64,000 nt of DNA from Sipunculus nudus (Eukaryota > Annelida > Sipuncula > Golfingiida > Sipunculidae), in NCBI GenBank assembly GCA_026874595.1, contig CM049308.1:75127124-75191123 (forward strand). Reading direction: 5' to 3'. Each line of letters starts with the position of its first letter. Position 1 is the first letter of the stretch. Shown here piece after piece: positions 61,470-64,000 of the stretch. Position numbers and translations under genes: made by a program. Below the pieces are notes generated by a model. It saw nothing but the letters and a program-made list of their open reading frames with translations. It made no database searches and was not told the DNA's origin.

Positions 61470-61486
61470 ATGTGGCGGGGGCATAA
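61470..61486 (+). mobile_element. Helentron 3' end fragment at palindrome edge
   Basis: ATGTGGCGGGGGCATAA matches the last bases of the pearl-like element (13964-13978, TGTGGCGGGGGCATAA). Only the 3' half of the terminal hairpin is present; the 5' half would have been where the palindrome arm now ends. Confidence 0.6.
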
Positions 61487-61965
61487 TTAAAATAATACGT
61501 ACCCCATATAAGGGGTTGTTGACTGTTCAGCTAACCACCAATCATATCAATAGCCGTATATGCATTACATAGTTTAAAAGATCAAATAGACGGTGCGTTT
61601 TGTCATAAATCTAGTTCTAAGACATATCAGTTTAGAACATTAGAAACCTCTCCCATAAAAATCCATTTTTAAGTACTTAAAATCAGGCTATTTTGCAGCT
61701 GTACCTCTTGCCCGATCCCTTTTTTCTCCAACAAGTAGTTTCAGTTTGCCAAAGGTAATGCTACTTTCTTATCAACATTATGACAGGCTCATTATTATAA
61801 CATCATACACTGCTAACTGAATTTCATCACCTATCTTTAAATGAGAGTTCTGTATATGACTGTCGAACAACGATTTGATATATTTCGCTTCCTTGAAATA
61901 TTTCAGAATCCTGGAGACAAAAAAATGATAAATCGAATAGCATTTAAATATATACACTCTTAAAA
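61487..61965. other. Unassigned flank
   Basis: No gene or repeat recognised in this stretch beyond the right arm. Confidence 0.5.
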
Positions 61966-61968
61966 CAC

Positions 61969-62285
61969 TTTGGTTAAATTTAACCAAAAGAACAGTTGAT
62001 TTCAACCGATTCAATCGTTCAACATACATCCAACCGATTAAATGGTTGACATAACCGATTTACAATTGGTAGGCTGCTCAACCGATTGAAACGGTTAAAG
62101 TTTAACCGATATTTCGGTTATAAACAACTGATTCAATCGGTTGAGTACAACCGATTTTATATAACCGCTTTTCATCGGTTACTCTAGACCGTTTACAAAC
62201 AACCGATATATTCAGTCAATTTTAACCGATTTATAAATGACCGGTTTTGGTTAGTTAATCTTGACCGGTTGGAAACAGAATTAGC
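61969..62285. repeat. AACCGATT-rich inverted-motif cluster
   Basis: It opens with the perfect 20 bp palindrome TTTGGTTAAATTTAACCAAA (61969-61988). It then holds at least eight AACCGAT motifs on the plus strand (62004, 62032, 62053, 62080, 62103, 62148, 62201, 62223) and several on the minus strand (near 62136, 62174). Some are arranged as hairpins such as AACCGATATTTCGGTT (62103-62118), and two are full CCGGTT sites near 62241 and 62264. A GGTGCATGCACC palindrome follows near 62286. It may be a small foldback element. Confidence 0.7.
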
Positions 62286-62470
62286 TGGTGCATGCACCCT
62301 TCTGGTGGGGAAGAATTCTCTGGCATTACCTTCGTGTAAATACAGGCATGTTTAAACATGGGAAGACATTAAGCAATACAGGGGATGTAAACTAGAACCT
62401 GTAGGGAGGAACAAAAGGTTTGGTCAGCTCTCTTTATTCCCTGATCAATGTATCCATTCCCTTTAGAAAT

Positions 62471-62575
62471 ACAGTGAAACCTGTCTAAAGCGGACAGTCA
62501 AGGGACTCAGTCATTTTGACCTTAATAGTGAGGTGTCCTTATTAGGCAGATTTACCTTGGCTGAACACTGAGGGA
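62471..62575 (+). mobile_element. pogo/Tigger-like terminal sequence
   Basis: CAGTGAAACCTGTCTAAAGC followed by GGACAGTCAAGGGACTC and GTGTCCTTATTAGGCAG resembles ends of pogo/Tigger-type Tc1/mariner elements, which start CAGT..GAAACC. The other end was not found. Confidence 0.5.
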
Positions 62576-62711
62576 TTATAAATAAAGACAACGAACAGCT
62601 GCAAGAACATGTTTATTGTATTATATCAGATTTCATATATATGTAATACATATTCATGCACACATCATGCATTCAATATTCAAATACAAACTGTGATTAT
62701 TTTTACTTATC

Positions 62712-62897
62712 TCAAGAAGTGGACAATATAAGGAGAAAGTCTATGAAGAAATCCGTAAAAACAATGTTCATATACTCGCGTACGCTCTTTTTCGCTGATT
62801 CACTCAGTCGAATATGCTTGACTTTCTCAGATAGCACAATCTCCCGCCGAAGAGTACGTGTGGTGCCACCTGGCGGCTTGCCTAAATCTCTCCTTTT
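62712..62897 (-). pseudogene. Possible helix-turn-helix (psq-type) transposase fragment
   Basis: A minus-strand frame encodes KRRDLGKPPGGTTRTLRREI, then VLSEKVKHIRLSESAKKSVREY, ending at TGA 62712-62714. The pattern EKV..I.L.ES..KS.RE is like the N-terminal psq-type helix-turn-helix of pogo-family transposases, and a pogo-like end lies 140 bp away. The rest of a transposase is absent. An AATAAA on the minus strand (62612-62617) follows. It is short; an exon of another gene is possible. A plus-strand frame over the same DNA (62656-63048) shows no family features. Confidence 0.35.
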
Positions 62898-63149
62898 TCA
62901 GCTGTCCAAATGCGATAATCTCAAAGATAATGACGACGTTGACAATGCGAAGATTGTCATGGCTACGAACATGGCAACATTCGTTTTTATAGGTGAATGT
63001 AGCTTTAGCGTAAAATACACTTTCTTTGATGATGGTTGTTTGGTTTGATTTGTTTTAATGTTGAAAGCACGCTAGATTAAACGAACCCCGAGGAGCTTGT
63101 GCACGGCGGCATGGTACTAACAGCTACGGAGCAAGCAGATGTTTGACAC

Positions 63150-63435
63150 TGAGTATCGGGCATTCACGGTGCTCATATTACATTTTTTCCTTATAGGTCG
63201 CAAAATACAGGTCACAGTGACCTAGTTTCAGGTTCTCAAGGACATTAATTTTGCCTAGGATCTCCTAAAATTGCAGGTTAGAGGTTTCTAGGCCTAATTG
63301 ATACAATCTGTGGCCCGTCTGACTGTCTTGGTGCTCAAAATCTTGTTTTCGGCCCAAAGTCACAAAATATAGGTCACTATGACCTAATTTCGGATTTACA
63401 AGGAGATTTGCCAAGGATCTCCCTGGATGTACAGT
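63150..63435. repeat. ERE-like satellite, two units outside the palindrome
   Basis: Related to 27430-27720, with perfect AGGTCAnnnTGACCT at 63209-63223 and 63371-63385 (162 bp apart). It shows the family also occurs in single flanking DNA and not only in the arms. Confidence 0.8.
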
Positions 63436-63439
63436 TATA

Positions 63440-63766
63440 AGTTTCTAGGTCTAAAAGTTACGAATTGTTCCCTGTTAAGTCAGCTGAGCTAAAAATGTTT
63501 GGTCAGTATCAGTGCGAAGTATTCTTGCTGATGTTTATTCAGCCATATACATAAAAGAGCCATGTGTTAGAAGGAAAAGGTAATGGGTTCTTCACGTCAA
63601 ATTGAATTACAATTATAATACACATAGATCTCACAGTTAACAATAAAAAATCATTGAACACACAAAGACTGCCTCTGCAGACCATATGCTAGAATTTGAT
63701 ATTTATTTGGGACAATATAGAATAATAACACATACTCTTCTGTTTACACCATCGTGAAGCATTACA
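63440..63766. other. Unassigned sequence downstream of minus-strand gene
   Basis: Nothing recognised. Confidence 0.5.
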
Positions 63767-63772
63767 TTTATT
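63767..63772 (-). terminator. Polyadenylation signal AATAAA
   Basis: Minus-strand AATAAA 45 bases after the TGA of the gene at 63818-64000; a normal spacing for a short 3' UTR. Confidence 0.6.
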
Positions 63773-63817
63773 TTTTACACTGTGCAATATTCCAAATTGT
63801 GCGCAATATTAATTTAG

Positions 63818-64000
63818 TCAAAGTTTTTCAAGAACATCCAATAAAGCCTCGCAACATGTTGATATTTCAGATTGACTCATGCCGAGGGCCGTTGTGAAAA
63901 AAATTTTGTTGCACTTCTTTCCCAGCAGTTTATACATATTTGGTTCACTGTCGTAGAGGTCACGAGTGTTTGTGTAATACACAAATCCTGTATTTGTCTC
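63818..64000 (-). CDS. 3' end of an unidentified host gene (partial)
   Basis: A minus-strand frame is open from the window edge for 60 codons and ends in TGA (63818-63820): FVYYTNTRDLYDSEPNMYKL, then KIFFTTALGMSQSEISTCCE and ALLDVLEKL at the C-terminus. Composition, lack of repeats, and an AATAAA shortly downstream make it look like a real terminal exon. It is the only coding piece in the window without a lesion. The helical C-terminus (EALLDVLEKL) would suit several enzyme families, but I do not recognise it and give no function. The 5' part lies outside the window. Confidence 0.6.
   Translation of the reverse strand, partial: ETNTGFVYYTNTRDLYDSEPNMYKLLGKKCNKIFFTTALGMSQSEISTCCEALLDVLEKL

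Noticed and set aside
62656-63048. 130-codon plus-strand frame
   Set aside because: No recognisable domain; it overlaps a more convincing minus-strand frame and a CTCF-like motif. Kept only as a possibility.
1-64000. CRISPR arrays, bacterial operons or phage genes
   Set aside because: The tandem repeats have the wrong size and spacing, coding pieces have introns, and polyadenylation signals are present; the DNA is eukaryotic.

Overview
This is nuclear DNA of an animal, most likely a bivalve or other mollusc. Coding pieces carry GT..AG introns and polyadenylation signals, and the sequence is AT-rich and full of eukaryotic transposons (PIF/Harbinger, Ty3/gypsy, Helitron/Helentron-type elements with GGACGGAC tracts like the bivalve 'pearl' family). 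A degraded host gene joins an IgGFc-binding-protein N-terminal domain to thrombospondin type 1 repeats. The species is an inference. Almost every coding region visible is broken.

The dominant structure is a 51 kb imperfect palindrome. The left arm (10421-35685) is repeated in reverse complement as the right arm (36170-61469), about 25.3 kb each, around a 484 bp single-copy spacer (35686-36169). Mirrored coordinates sum to about 71849-71890, and the drift comes from small indels, mainly in TA and homopolymer runs. By eye the arms are roughly 99% identical. The turn-around point lies inside a PIF/Harbinger transposase gene. The distal end of the right arm abuts half of a Helentron terminal hairpin. 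Either this is a real large inverted duplication, or an assembly or library fold-back, possibly of two haplotypes; long reads would decide.

Layout: 1-700, a 279 bp dimeric minisatellite. 947-3624, a segment (copy A) that reappears at 15338-17885 (copy B) and mirrored in the right arm (B'). 2320-2900, a Helentron-like insertion with an intact empty site in copy B. 3625-9019, a 5.4 kb two-gene Harbinger element inserted in a gypsy LTR fragment. 9305-10990, a second, gutted gypsy element. Inside the left arm, going inward: a pearl-like element (12469-13978), an IgGFc-like exon fragment, copy B, a gypsy element without reverse transcriptase (17730-21879, minus), two small LTR-like elements with a tRNA-like LTR and a tRNA-Pro-type primer site, a ~150 bp satellite with oestrogen-response-element-like palindromes, a thrombospondin-repeat/IgGFc pseudogene (27950-33737, minus), and the Harbinger fragment at the centre. 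The right arm mirrors all of this, so the two pseudogenes lie head to head. 61470-64000 is unique flank: an AACCGATT-rich block, a pogo/Tigger-like remnant, two more satellite units, and at the window edge the 3' end of an apparently intact host gene on the minus strand.

There is no operon or pathway logic here. The genes relate to one another through transposition, segmental duplication and inversion.
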